A stretch of DNA of 64,000 nt, taken from contig NZ_CP011272.1 of NCBI RefSeq assembly GCF_001610875.1, positions 2,523,988-2,587,987 of the forward strand. Direction: 5' to 3'. The notes beneath the pieces are model-generated. The model was not told the DNA's origin, searched no databases, and worked only from the letters and a program-made list of their open reading frames with translations. The translations under genes and the position numbers were made by a program. This document shows positions 29,289 to 37,042 of this stretch, piece by piece. How positions within the stretch are numbered: position 1 is the first letter of the stretch; every line of letters begins with the position of its first letter. Source of the stretch: Pirellula sp. SH-Sr6A. GTDB lineage: Bacteria > Planctomycetota > Planctomycetia > Pirellulales > Pirellulaceae.

Positions 29289-30431
29289 ATGGCGGGCTGT
29301 GATATTGACGCAAAGCAAGTGCTTCGTGAGATCGATGCGTTGGTTGACGACTTCAAAACCCTGAGGCTAGCAAGTGCTAAAGGTACAGTGAGGACCGACC
29401 GAGAGGCGATGTGGAGCCTATCCCCAATTGCGAAACCGGTTGCGAGTACTATCGGGCTAGCAAGGCGAAACTTCAAACCGCATCCGAGCCACTGGATGGG
29501 TGGCTTGGGCGTGGAGTTGGGTGATATTAAACCATCGACATACTCTGAAATGGAATCCGCTCAGACTCACTACGCGAGACAAACGGGCGTTCCGTTTGTC
29601 AATTCGGTGGGTGAGTCGCTGGTGCTTAGCTCCGGTTGGAGTAGTTGGCATGAGATCCATCTATCGGGCGATCATGCTAAGGAAAGCCGCGATGTGATTA
29701 AGCGAGCGAATGCCTGGGTGAATGGACGGAAGTCTATCATCTATCGGGCGTTGTTTTACGGTCGTGACACAACATTTAACGACTGCTGTTGGCCCGACAT
29801 TGCTCTGATGGTCGGCGAGCTGCCCGATGCTGATGCGACGATGTCCAAGCCGAAATGGAGTGTCGAGATCGGCTGGGTTTACTTCAATCCTGATGCCGAT
29901 GGCAATCCCCGTTTGAGTCCATCATTCGAACGAATGGTGCAATCGGTAAGCGTCGAGATGTGGAAAAAGCGTAAGGCGGAGGATTGGCAATGTTTCGGGC
30001 GATGTGAACCATTTGCGAGCATCACCGAAGCCGATGAACTATTCATCGGCGATCCTCCCGAGGTTATGTATTGCGAGCAAGAACTGAAACCATTCCTGAG
30101 GGATTCGGAGCTAGCGCTGGACTGGCTGCGGCGATGGATCGAGGATTCGATGAGAGATGCTATCCCCTCGGAGCCTATTCCGTCGGCGGAACTGAAACAA
30201 TCGAATGCCGCTGGGTTGAATAAGAAGAGCCCCGCAAAGATGCGATCTCCGGGGAGGAAACCGAAGGAACTGACGAAGGAGGAGAAAGAGATCAGGGATC
30301 TATGGAAGAGCGGGCGGTTTCTTACTCTGAATGATCTGGATGAGCATCGGGGGGTTGACTGGGGCGAGACGAAAAAATTGCTAGATGCCCTACGGAAGCG
30401 TCGAAAAAGGGCTGAGGAACGGACGAAATAG
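29289..30431 (+). CDS. Element protein of unknown function, 380 aa
   Basis: No family recognised. The N-terminal 60 residues are helical (DAKQVLREIDALVDDFKTLR). The middle has aromatic-rich mixed structure (WHEIHLSGDHAKESRDVIKR; WSVEIGWVYFNPDADG). The C-terminal 75 residues are very basic and probably bind nucleic acid (GRKPKELTKEEKEIRDLWKS, ending LRKRRKRAEERTK). AGGA lies about 10 nt before the ATG. First gene of the element next to attL and separated from the replication operon by 200 bp, the position where cargo or defence genes often sit; its actual role is unknown. Confidence 0.8.
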   Translation: MAGCDIDAKQVLREIDALVDDFKTLRLASAKGTVRTDREAMWSLSPIAKPVASTIGLARRNFKPHPSHWMGGLGVELGDIKPSTYSEMESAQTHYARQTGVPFVNSVGESLVLSSGWSSWHEIHLSGDHAKESRDVIKRANAWVNGRKSIIYRALFYGRDTTFNDCCWPDIALMVGELPDADATMSKPKWSVEIGWVYFNPDADGNPRLSPSFERMVQSVSVEMWKKRKAEDWQCFGRCEPFASITEADELFIGDPPEVMYCEQELKPFLRDSELALDWLRRWIEDSMRDAIPSEPIPSAELKQSNAAGLNKKSPAKMRSPGRKPKELTKEEKEIRDLWKSGRFLTLNDLDEHRGVDWGETKKLLDALRKRRKRAEERTK

Positions 30432-30454
30432 ACGAATTAGAATTCCGTCCGTTC
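30417..30454. promoter_or_regulatory. Inverted repeat 1 near the alpA-like gene
   Basis: GAACGGACG (30417-30425) and CGTCCGTTC (30446-30454) form a perfect 9-bp inverted repeat with a 20-nt centre containing GACGAATTAGAATTC. It overlaps the end of the 380-aa gene and lies about 180 bp before the AlpA-like start. Confidence 0.6.
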
Positions 30455-30536
30455 TGGGTGGAAGAATTTTCTTGAATTGTCGATGCCTGTTTTCGCTTGT
30501 CTGAATTGGTCGAGCGAAAGAATTCTTTGCGTGCCG

Positions 30537-30561
30537 ACGGACGAATTAGAATTCCGTCCGT
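30537..30561. promoter_or_regulatory. Inverted repeat 2 near the alpA-like gene
   Basis: ACGGACG (30537-30543) and CGTCCGT (30555-30561) flank AATTAGAATTC. The 23-bp stretch GACGAATTAGAATTCCGTCC-GTT is an exact duplicate of 30431-30453. Two identical symmetric sites upstream of a small HTH gene make a likely operator pair for the element's regulator. Confidence 0.65.
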
Positions 30562-30632
30562 TTCCGCACTTACAAAACCTCACATGCGTTGCGGCTGTCG
30601 CGGCGTGATTCTTTTGAATGTGAGGTTTGATC

Positions 30633-30848
30633 ATGAGCAAAGCAAGATTGATTGGGATCACAGAACTGGCGGAACTGCTAGGCGTTTCCGGTCGGCAAGT
30701 GTACCGACTGATGAACGACGGTCTGATGCCTCCCCCGGTTCGGCTGGGTGGTTCCTTGCGATGGGATCGATTGGCGGTCGATCAATGGATTCAAAGCGGC
30801 TGCCCGAAAACGTCGAGCCCCCAAGCATCGAAAGGGGGTGATCAATGA
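30633..30848 (+). CDS. AlpA-like / MerR-type helix-turn-helix regulator
   Basis: 71 aa: LIGITELAELLGVSGRQVYR-LMNDG is the HTH, PPPVRLGGSLRWDRLAVDQWI the wing typical of AlpA/excisionase-type (HTH_17) proteins. The ATG at 30633 follows GAGGT; a TTG at 30627 is possible but less likely. Such proteins activate integrase or act as recombination directionality factors. Overlaps the next gene by 4 nt (ATGA), and is preceded by two identical inverted repeats it may bind. Confidence 0.85.
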   Translation: MSKARLIGITELAELLGVSGRQVYRLMNDGLMPPPVRLGGSLRWDRLAVDQWIQSGCPKTSSPQASKGGDQ

Positions 30849-31081
30849 GCTACCCAAAAAACCGTTGGTTGCGGGTCGGATCGCATGAGTTTTTTGTGGC
30901 AGAATCGGGAAAGTTCCGATGGGCGGCGGATTGGGTGATGACCCAATGGGATGAGGAGTCGGCCGAGGAATGGAGGAGCAATCTAACGGCCCTCAACAAG
31001 ATGCCCCCGGGGTGTTCCGATGATGCCCGTCGGCTGCGCGATGCTGAGCGATGGATGGATCGAAAAGGGGGTGACGCATGA
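30845..31081 (+). CDS. Small element protein of unknown function
   Basis: 78 aa, Trp-rich (six Trp) and acidic: HEFFVAESGKFRWAADWVMT, then a helical C-terminus (DDARRLRDAERWMDRKGG). No family recognised. ATGA overlaps on both sides couple it to the AlpA-like gene before and the DUF2958 gene after. Confidence 0.7.
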   Translation: MSYPKNRWLRVGSHEFFVAESGKFRWAADWVMTQWDEESAEEWRSNLTALNKMPPGCSDDARRLRDAERWMDRKGGDA

Positions 31082-31443
31082 GGACCCTGCGAAATCGAAA
31101 GGGAGCCGGGATGCTGCTCCTCAATGAAAAGCTGGCCAAGCCGATCCCTTCACTGATGGCCGACGAAGTGACATCGGCGAGCGATCCTATGGCCTATGTC
31201 CGATTCTTCACGGTGCGCGGTTGGAGTTGGTGGCTGCTGGCCCTGGACCGCGAGAGCCTGATCGGATTGTCCTATGTCGTTGCCCCCGGTGAAGCGATTT
31301 GCAATGGAGAGATCGGAACGGTCGATCTATCGGAGCTGGCCGAGTTGGAGGTGATGCGTGGATTGGGCGTCGAGCGTGACACGTCGTTCGAGCCGAGTCG
31401 GCAATCTGTGATCTGCGGCGAGGAGGTGAAACATGCTAAGTGA
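31078..31443 (+). CDS. DUF2958-like protein
   Basis: 121 aa. After a basic N-terminus it has the DUF2958 pattern: LLLNEKLAKPIPSLMADE, then YVRFFTVRGWSWWLLALDRE, GLSYVVAPGEA and LSELAELEVMRGLGVERD with a C-terminal F-x-P. These proteins are common in mobile elements, often near replication or anti-restriction genes; their molecular role is unknown. Starts within the stop of the preceding gene and overlaps the following HTH gene by 11 nt. Confidence 0.7.
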   Translation: MRTLRNRKGAGMLLLNEKLAKPIPSLMADEVTSASDPMAYVRFFTVRGWSWWLLALDRESLIGLSYVVAPGEAICNGEIGTVDLSELAELEVMRGLGVERDTSFEPSRQSVICGEEVKHAK

Positions 31444-31681
31444 CCACGACATCGATCGCATCGCGGATCGGATCATTGAGGCCCTTGGTGGCCGACTATC
31501 CCAATCCAATGAGATCTTGGATGTCCATGGAGCGGCGGAACTGCTCGGGTGCTCGGTGCCGACGATTGAGCGTCGGACTCGCGACGGTTCGATCCCATCG
31601 GTGAGGATCGGAAGGCTGCGGCGGTATCGTCGAGCCGATCTGCTGGCCCTTAATGCGAAAGGGGGACCATGTGATGCGTAA
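31433..31681 (+). CDS. Excisionase-type DNA-binding protein
   Basis: 82 aa. An N-terminal helix (HDIDRIADRIIEALGG) precedes the HTH_17 domain EILDVHGAAELLGCSVPTIE and wing IPSVRIGRLRRYRRADLLAL, the pattern of excisionase-family proteins. This is the second small HTH protein of the element; one may be the directionality factor for excision and the other a transcription regulator, but the sequence does not say which. Overlaps the DUF2958 gene and the primase start. Confidence 0.85.
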   Translation: MLSDHDIDRIADRIIEALGGRLSQSNEILDVHGAAELLGCSVPTIERRTRDGSIPSVRIGRLRRYRRADLLALNAKGGPCDA

Positions 31682-32720
31682 ACATCGAAGATCCCCCCAG
31701 GTGAAACGACCTGTTCATTTTAACATCGATGAGGTGAAGCATCGAGCGAGTGGCCGATGGGTGGAAATCCTGTCGGCGGCCGGGATTCCCTCGGAACTGC
31801 TAGAGAGTCGGCGAGGGATGCCATGCCCTCGGTGTGGTGGCTCCGATCGGTTCGGCACGATGCGAGATCTCGCGATGCGTGGGGCTGTGTTGTGCCGACA
31901 TTGTTTCAACGGTGATACCGATCCCCGAGCGGGTGATGGGTTGGCGACGTTGCGGTGGTGGCTCGGTGTGAGCCTGACTGCGGCGACTGAATGGCTCGGC
32001 CTTTATCTCGGATGTGGCCATGCTGCTCCTCGGGTGCGTGAGATTGTTCAATCGATCTCGATCCCTCGGGAGATCGATCGAAAGCGGTTTGCGTTGGCGG
32101 CTGAGGTATGGGCCCGAAACATGCGGCCCGAGTGGCTTGAAAAGGCTGCTGCGATGCTCGGCCTACCGATCGAGCCGTTGGTTCGGTTGGGAGTCGGCTG
32201 GAGCCCAGAACATCGAGCAACAAGCTGGCCGATGCGAGATGGCGAGGGAATCGTGATCGGGATCCGGTTGCGATGCCCGCAAACGACCCAGAAATGGGCT
32301 GTGCGTGGCTCGGCTGCTGGCCTGTTCTATTGCCCGACCATGCTGGCGATCGAGCGGCCTGAGCGGCTGTGGTGCGTGGAGGGCCCAACCGATACGGCGG
32401 CGTTGCTGTCCGTGGGGTTGAGTGCGGTCGGCGTTCCGTCGGCCGGTGGGGGTGCTGATCTGCTGGTGGCGTTGGCTCGGCGAGTTCGGCCCGGCGAGGT
32501 GGTGATCGTGGCCGATCGGGATGATGCTGGTCGGCGAGGAGCGGAGCGGCTGGCCGATGCCCTGGTGATCGTGGCCCCTGTGCGAGTTGCGACCCCTCCC
32601 GAGGGGGTGAAGGATGCTCGGGCGTGGGTGGTCGGTGGAGCGGATCGAGCGGCGATCGAGTCGATGGCTGATTCTGCTCCGGTGCGATCGATCGTTATGG
32701 GGGAGGTGAACCATGGGTGA
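31674..32720 (+). CDS. Primase with zinc ribbon and TOPRIM domain
   Basis: About 348 aa from the ATG at 31674 (a GTG lies 3 nt upstream). Zinc ribbon CPRCGG...CRHC (Cys51, 54, 74, 77) with RAGDGLATLRWW after it is the phage-type primase ribbon; the TOPRIM domain has the conserved Glu in WCVEGPTDTAAL and the Asp pair in VIVADRDDAGRRG. Expected to make primers for replication of the excised element. Overlaps the DUF3987 gene by 8 nt, so primase and its presumed helicase-like partner are made together. Confidence 0.88.
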   Translation: MRKHRRSPQVKRPVHFNIDEVKHRASGRWVEILSAAGIPSELLESRRGMPCPRCGGSDRFGTMRDLAMRGAVLCRHCFNGDTDPRAGDGLATLRWWLGVSLTAATEWLGLYLGCGHAAPRVREIVQSISIPREIDRKRFALAAEVWARNMRPEWLEKAAAMLGLPIEPLVRLGVGWSPEHRATSWPMRDGEGIVIGIRLRCPQTTQKWAVRGSAAGLFYCPTMLAIERPERLWCVEGPTDTAALLSVGLSAVGVPSAGGGADLLVALARRVRPGEVVIVADRDDAGRRGAERLADALVIVAPVRVATPPEGVKDARAWVVGGADRAAIESMADSAPVRSIVMGEVNHG

Positions 32721-34602
32721 GCAAAACAAAACGTTGAGCCTGAGAGCATCCAAGGCCCCCGATGGTCGAGCCCGTATCGTTGCGTCGGTCGATGATCGCG
32801 AGCTGTGGGCGGGAGTGTGCGATCTGTGGAGCGATACCGATCGAGATCGGTTGGCTGAGGCTATTCATCAAGATTGCCCAGCGATCCCGGTGGCCGACAT
32901 TCGACGTCGGCTGCTGGTGATCGATCGCGAGAATCTACCGGCCGGGGATGGATCCAGCGAGTCGGCGTGGGATGATCCTGATCCCCTGCCGGATCCATTG
33001 CCAAGCGTAATGGCGTACAGTGCCGACCTACTCCCGCGAGAGGTCGGTGATGTGGTGGATGACATCGCGGATCGGATGCAATGCCCACCCGATTTTCCGG
33101 CCGCATCGATGCTGGTGGCGTTGGCTGCGGTGATCGGTTGCCGGGTCGGTATAAGGCCCAGACGGTTCGATGATTGGCTTGTAGTTCCGAATCTATGGGG
33201 ATGCGTCGTTGGCCGTCCCTCCCTCAAGAAGTCTCCCGCTATTGGCCACGCAGAAAAGCGGATCCGAGCATTGGAGGCCCGGGAGCGAGAAAAAATCGCC
33301 GACGATGTGGCGGCGTTTGGAGTTGATGCGATCCTCTGCGAGGCTGACATCAAAGCGGCTAAGAAGGCGATCGAGAAGGCTGTGAATGCTGATAACCGCG
33401 AGGAGGCCCGTCGATTGGCTCTCGAAATCCAAGCGATGGAGGAAGCATCGCCACCCACCCCAAGGCGGATCATCACGACGGATTCAACCATTGAGAAGCT
33501 GGGGGAGATGTTGAACAAATATCCCCATGGGATGCTTCTGTGGGTGGATGAACTGGTGGGATGGATGCGAGGGCTGGATCGTCATGATATGGCTGGGGTT
33601 CGGCAACAATTCCTGACGCTATGGAATGGCCAAGGGAGGTTGAACATCGATCGAGTCGGCCGAGGTGAAACGGTCGTTGAGCATCCATGCTTGTCGGTGT
33701 TTGGCTGCGCCACCCCTGGCGGGATCGGTGATTATGTGGCGGCGGCGCTGCGTGGTGGCCGAGGTGACGACGGATTGATTCAACGGTTGCAAGTTTTGGT
33801 TTGGCCTGATTCCCCCCGCGAGTATCGACAAGTGGACCGATGGCCTAATTCGGTGGCCCGAGATCGATTAGTATCGGTATTCGAGAGCTTGGCCGACTTG
33901 GACGTTGAGTCATTTGCTGAGCGTGAAGAGTTCGACGATGGGAGCGGCATTCCGTGGGTTCGGTTTGATGCCGATGCTCAATCCGTGTTCGATCGATGGG
34001 ACGTTGAGACGCAAAACCGGATCCGAGCGGGTGATCTGCCCGAGTCGTTTGAGAGTCATTTGAGCAAGTATGCTTCACTGATCCCATCGATTGCTCTGAT
34101 CGTCCATCTTGTGAAGTGGCGGCGTGGCCCAGTGGATGCCATGTCGGTAGAGATGGCGTTGAAATGGGCTGAATATTTGGAGAGCCATGCGGCCCGGTTG
34201 TATTCGATCGCGATGGCTCCCGAGCGTCGTTTGGCGAAACAACTATTGAGGAAGCTGATCGCATGGCCCGAGACTAAGCCGATCCGAGTTCGCGACATCG
34301 TTCGACATTGCTGGAGCGGTTTGGATGATGAGGAAGTAGTGGCTCAAGGACTGGAGATGTTGGCCGATGCTGGATGGGTTCGAGCTGTTGCCGTTCGGCC
34401 CGAATCCGGTCGGCCGACGACGAACTATTTGCTCCACCCGCGAGCGGCTCAGTTTTTCGAAACTCTCAAAACACGAACTGACAAAACCGACGAAACCCGA
34501 CCTGAGGAGAGTTCTGTCAGTTTTGACAGTGCCGACTTAGGGGGAATAGAAAAAAACGGGATCCCTGAGCCCTCGGGTGGTCGAGTTCGGGGAGTGATCT
34601 GA
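32713..34602 (+). CDS. DUF3987 / YfjI-like replication protein
   Basis: 629 aa. The segment WGCVVGRPSLKKSPAI is the DUF3987 equivalent of a P-loop, TTDSTIEKLGEMLNKYPHGM and LLWVDELVGWMRGLD give the Walker B-like Asp-Glu, and GQGRLNIDRVGRGETVVEHP with SVFGCATPGGI follow as in this family. These proteins accompany TOPRIM primases in integrated elements and are thought to be helicase-like. A long helical insert (residues about 190-245) and a C-terminal winged-helix-like part are present. Ends in a TGATG overlap with the next gene. Confidence 0.82.
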   Translation: MGEQNKTLSLRASKAPDGRARIVASVDDRELWAGVCDLWSDTDRDRLAEAIHQDCPAIPVADIRRRLLVIDRENLPAGDGSSESAWDDPDPLPDPLPSVMAYSADLLPREVGDVVDDIADRMQCPPDFPAASMLVALAAVIGCRVGIRPRRFDDWLVVPNLWGCVVGRPSLKKSPAIGHAEKRIRALEAREREKIADDVAAFGVDAILCEADIKAAKKAIEKAVNADNREEARRLALEIQAMEEASPPTPRRIITTDSTIEKLGEMLNKYPHGMLLWVDELVGWMRGLDRHDMAGVRQQFLTLWNGQGRLNIDRVGRGETVVEHPCLSVFGCATPGGIGDYVAAALRGGRGDDGLIQRLQVLVWPDSPREYRQVDRWPNSVARDRLVSVFESLADLDVESFAEREEFDDGSGIPWVRFDADAQSVFDRWDVETQNRIRAGDLPESFESHLSKYASLIPSIALIVHLVKWRRGPVDAMSVEMALKWAEYLESHAARLYSIAMAPERRLAKQLLRKLIAWPETKPIRVRDIVRHCWSGLDDEEVVAQGLEMLADAGWVRAVAVRPESGRPTTNYLLHPRAAQFFETLKTRTDKTDETRPEESSVSFDSADLGGIEKNGIPEPSGGRVRGVI

Positions 34603-34925
34603 TGATGCTGATCGAGCGATTGCGAGCCCTCGGGGTCGAATTGACCATCGAGGGAGATGGCTTGGCGTTCGATGCTCCCGAGGGTGTTTTATCGGCGGAA
34701 CTGATCGAGGAGATGAAGGCCTATCGATCGGAGTTGATCGCAGCGATTGAACATCGAGATGCCCCTGGGATGGATCCCATCGGGGGCGTTTTTTGTCCGT
34801 TCTGTCGTGGCGATCGGTTCGAGGATGTTTACATGGGCTGGCGTTGCGTGAGGTGCGATCGGCTCGCGTGGTGGTGGCTCGGGGAATCGTTGGTTCGGTT
34901 CGACGTTGGGGATCTGAAATTGTAG
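34602..34925 (+). CDS. TubC-N-like protein with zinc ribbon
   Basis: 107 aa. Residues 1-50 (LIERLRALGVELTIEGDGLA; APEGVLSAELIEEMKAYRSE) match the TubC N-terminal docking fold often found alone in mobile elements. The second half has two Cys pairs, FCPFC and RCVRCD, forming a zinc ribbon. Probably an accessory DNA- or protein-binding part of the replication module. TGATG coupling with the DUF3987 gene; 150 bp then separate it from the integrase. Confidence 0.75.
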   Translation: MMLIERLRALGVELTIEGDGLAFDAPEGVLSAELIEEMKAYRSELIAAIEHRDAPGMDPIGGVFCPFCRGDRFEDVYMGWRCVRCDRLAWWWLGESLVRFDVGDLKL

Positions 34926-35077
34926 GGCTGGGGAATTATCTGGCCCTCGGATCGTGGGGGCGGTATTCTGTGGGTGCATCACGGCTAGGAAATTCGAAGC
35001 CGAAAGCCGCCACCCATAGCGGTTGCCGTGGTGTTTTCTTTATGGGTTCTGTGATTCAACAAATGGGAGTTGATCTG

Positions 35078-36349
35078 ATGGCGAGCGTAACGCGCAAGGC
35101 CCAAGGTGGCCGACTAGGTTTTCGGATCCGGTTTTATGTCGATGGGAAACGTCGAGAGCTTTACATTCCCGAGACAACAAAGAAAGCGGAACGACAAGCG
35201 AACATTGTGGCGCAGCATTGCGAGGAGTTGAGCAAGGCGAGGGCAAACAACGTGTCACCCTCACCCGATGCCGTGAAGTGGGCGAACGGAACTGAGGGGA
35301 GCATTCGGGAGAGTTTGGTGGCGTGGGGACTGGCGGATCCCGTGAGTGAGAAGCTGATTTGTGATGAGGGGCGTTTGTTGGCTCCCTTCCTAGATGCTTA
35401 CGTTGCGAGCCGGTCGGACCTGAAACGCACTACCGAAATCAACTACAAGCAAACTCGGCGGCTGTTGGTTGAATACTTCGGTGCGTCGAAAGTGTTAAAG
35501 AGCATCACTGCGGCCGATGCTGAGCGGTGGCGTCGATGGATGTTGGTCCGCCCCATGGCGATCGCGACCGTTTCCAAGCATTGCAAGCGAGCGAAAACGA
35601 TGTTTGGAGAGGCGGTGAAGGATCGGCTGTTGGTATCGAGCCCGTTCGCTGTTCTGAAAGGTGGCAAGGAGTCGAATGAGTCGCGGCATTTTCTTGTGAC
35701 TGCCGACGTTTCCAAAGCGATCTTGAATGCTTGCCCGGATGCCGATTGGCGAGTGATCTTTTCGTTAGCTCGGTGGGGAGGTCTGCGATGCCCCTCGGAA
35801 GTGTTGGCTCTCAAGTGGTCGGACGTCGATTGGGAGAAAGGGAGGTTCCGAGTCGATTCCCCGAAAACGGGCGTTCGTTACTGCCCCCTATTCCCCGAGA
35901 TCCGATCGGCCCTGAAAGACGCGTTCGATCCCGAGTTGATTTACTGCGTGAATAGGTATCGATCGGGGGAGCAAAACCTGCGGACTCAGTTTGGGAGGAT
36001 TCTCAAGGTGGCCGACGTGAAGCCATGGCCCAAGCTGTTCGTGAATCTGCGATCGACAAGGCGGACCGAGTTGCAAGAAAAATTCCCGGATCACGTCGTG
36101 AATCGATGGATGGGACATTCGGGGAAGGTGGCCGAGAAGCATTACCTACAAGTGACCGAGGAGCATTGGGGAGAAGCGACCCGTTTTGGTTCCCCCACCG
36201 GTTCCCCCATCGCGAAGCATTCGGGGCCCATCGTTGGAAATCAGCGCACAAAAAAACCCAGCGAGTTGCTGGGTTTAGATGTCTCGGGAGGGGCTGTGAT
36301 AGCCTACCCAATGACCCCGACGGGAGTCGAACCCGTGTTACCGCCGTGA
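35078..36349 (+). CDS. int: Tyrosine recombinase (integrase) of the element, integrated-state form
   Basis: 423 aa from the ATG at 35078 (GGGAG upstream). N-terminal arm-binding strands (RLGFRIRFYVDGKRRELYI), core-binding domain about 95-195, catalytic domain after 205 with Arg237 (GGLRCPSEV), Lys263 (SPKTG), Arg325 (VNLRSTRRT; the usual His three residues before is Val322), His347 (WMGHS) and nucleophile Tyr356 (EKHYLQV). The C-terminus crosses attR and its last seven residues (VEPVLPP) are encoded by the antisense of tRNA-Glu. After excision the frame would continue into 28190-28399, giving about 485 aa. Confidence 0.93.
   Translation: MASVTRKAQGGRLGFRIRFYVDGKRRELYIPETTKKAERQANIVAQHCEELSKARANNVSPSPDAVKWANGTEGSIRESLVAWGLADPVSEKLICDEGRLLAPFLDAYVASRSDLKRTTEINYKQTRRLLVEYFGASKVLKSITAADAERWRRWMLVRPMAIATVSKHCKRAKTMFGEAVKDRLLVSSPFAVLKGGKESNESRHFLVTADVSKAILNACPDADWRVIFSLARWGGLRCPSEVLALKWSDVDWEKGRFRVDSPKTGVRYCPLFPEIRSALKDAFDPELIYCVNRYRSGEQNLRTQFGRILKVADVKPWPKLFVNLRSTRRTELQEKFPDHVVNRWMGHSGKVAEKHYLQVTEEHWGEATRFGSPTGSPIAKHSGPIVGNQRTKKPSELLGLDVSGGAVIAYPMTPTGVEPVLPP
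36250..36275 (-). terminator. Rho-independent terminator of tRNA-Glu
   Basis: Minus strand: AACCCAGC-AACTC-GCTGGGTT then seven T, 37 nt past the tRNA 3' end. It also lies inside the integrase coding sequence on the other strand. Confidence 0.88.
36250..36325. other. attR
   Basis: Right copy of the 76-bp direct repeat, overlapping the integrase 3' end, the tRNA-Glu terminator and the tRNA 3' end. Differs from attL at 36296 and 36302 within the 76 bp. Confidence 0.92.
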
Positions 36350-36384
36350 AAGGGCGATGTCCTAGGCCTCTAGACGACGGGGCC
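36312..36384 (-). tRNA. tRNA-Glu (anticodon UUC)
   Basis: 73 nt. Acceptor stem GGCCCCG pairs with CGGGGTC (one G-T), D-arm TCTAG...CTAGGA, anticodon loop in CGCCCTTTCACGGCG with TTC, T-arm ACGGG-TTCGACT-CCCGT, discriminator A; CCA is not encoded. Its 3' end is the integration site of the neighbouring element and is rebuilt intact by the insertion. Confidence 0.97.
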
Positions 36385-36415
36385 GTCAAAGCGACGAATC
36401 GCTGAGGTGCGGAGA

Positions 36416-36443
36416 AGTTTACGAACACTGCTCCAACTGTCAA
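36416..36443 (-). promoter_or_regulatory. Sigma70-type promoter of tRNA-Glu
   Basis: On the minus strand TTGACA (36443-36438), 16-bp spacer, TAAACT (36421-36416), ending 31 bp before the tRNA 5' end. Confidence 0.55.
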
Positions 36444-36596
36444 TACGAAAGATCAAATCGGAGATGGGCGTTGCAAGAAAGTTTTCGCGAGCACAGTTCC
36501 CGGCGTTGCACTCTTGGAAAAGGACCTATCATCGATCGGGCCAAAACCCCAGATCAATCGTCCAATATCCAATCCAAAAACCTCTGAACCCTACCA

Positions 36597-36794
36597 CTAC
36601 TCGTCGGCAGCTTCCGTCTCTTTGCCTTCGTGGTTCCTCTGGATAGCATCGTATACTTCACGGCGGTGCACAGGCACTTCGCGGGGGGCTTCTACCCCCA
36701 ACCGAACCTTGTCACCGCGAATCTCGACTACGACAATCGTAATCTCGTTATTGATGACGATGCTCTCGTTCTTTTTGCGAGATAATACTAACAT
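36597..36794 (-). CDS. csrA: Carbon storage regulator CsrA
   Basis: 65 aa RNA-binding translational regulator: [20 protein letters not shown], then [27 protein letters not shown] with the conserved Arg44-equivalent that contacts GGA motifs. GAAGGGAAGT before the ATG is a good ribosome binding site. Acts as a homodimer on mRNA leaders in the cytoplasm. Divergent from the DUF6798-like gene. 212 bp without a gene separate it from tRNA-Glu. Confidence 0.96.
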   Translation of the reverse strand: MLVLSRKKNESIVINNEITIVVVEIRGDKVRLGVEAPREVPVHRREVYDAIQRNHEGKETEAADE

Positions 36795-37042
36795 GACTTC
36801 CCTTCCTCGAATCCTTGGGCAAAATACCCATCTCCTGTATCCTGTGAATCTTTAGAAGGCAGAACCGTACCTCCCTCCTTCGGGCGGTCCACCTACGCTC
36901 CAATATCCTTCAACTCTAGGTGCAACGTTGCGCTAGTCAAGAAAAAGGGAGGAATGTCAAGCGGATTTTCATTAAAAAATTGTCGCTTGTACCAATCTGC
37001 GGCCCGTCCCACCCTTCCCGCACCCTCACAACCCCTACCGCT

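Larger units (their letters stand above)
28114..36333 (+). mobile_element. Integrated element (~8.1 kb) at tRNA-Glu, replication type without packaging genes
   Basis: Bounded by direct repeats at 28114-28189 and 36250-36325 (74 of 76 identical), each made of the tRNA-Glu 3' end and the terminator behind it. All recognisable genes read plus: unknown 380-aa protein, AlpA-like regulator, two small proteins (one DUF2958), an excisionase-type HTH, primase, DUF3987 protein, TubC-like zinc protein and tyrosine integrase beside attR. Many junctions are ATGA or TGATG overlaps. No capsid, portal, terminase, relaxase or type IV secretion gene is seen, so it resembles an integrative plasmid or phage satellite that replicates after excision and depends on help for transfer. 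Confidence 0.88.
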
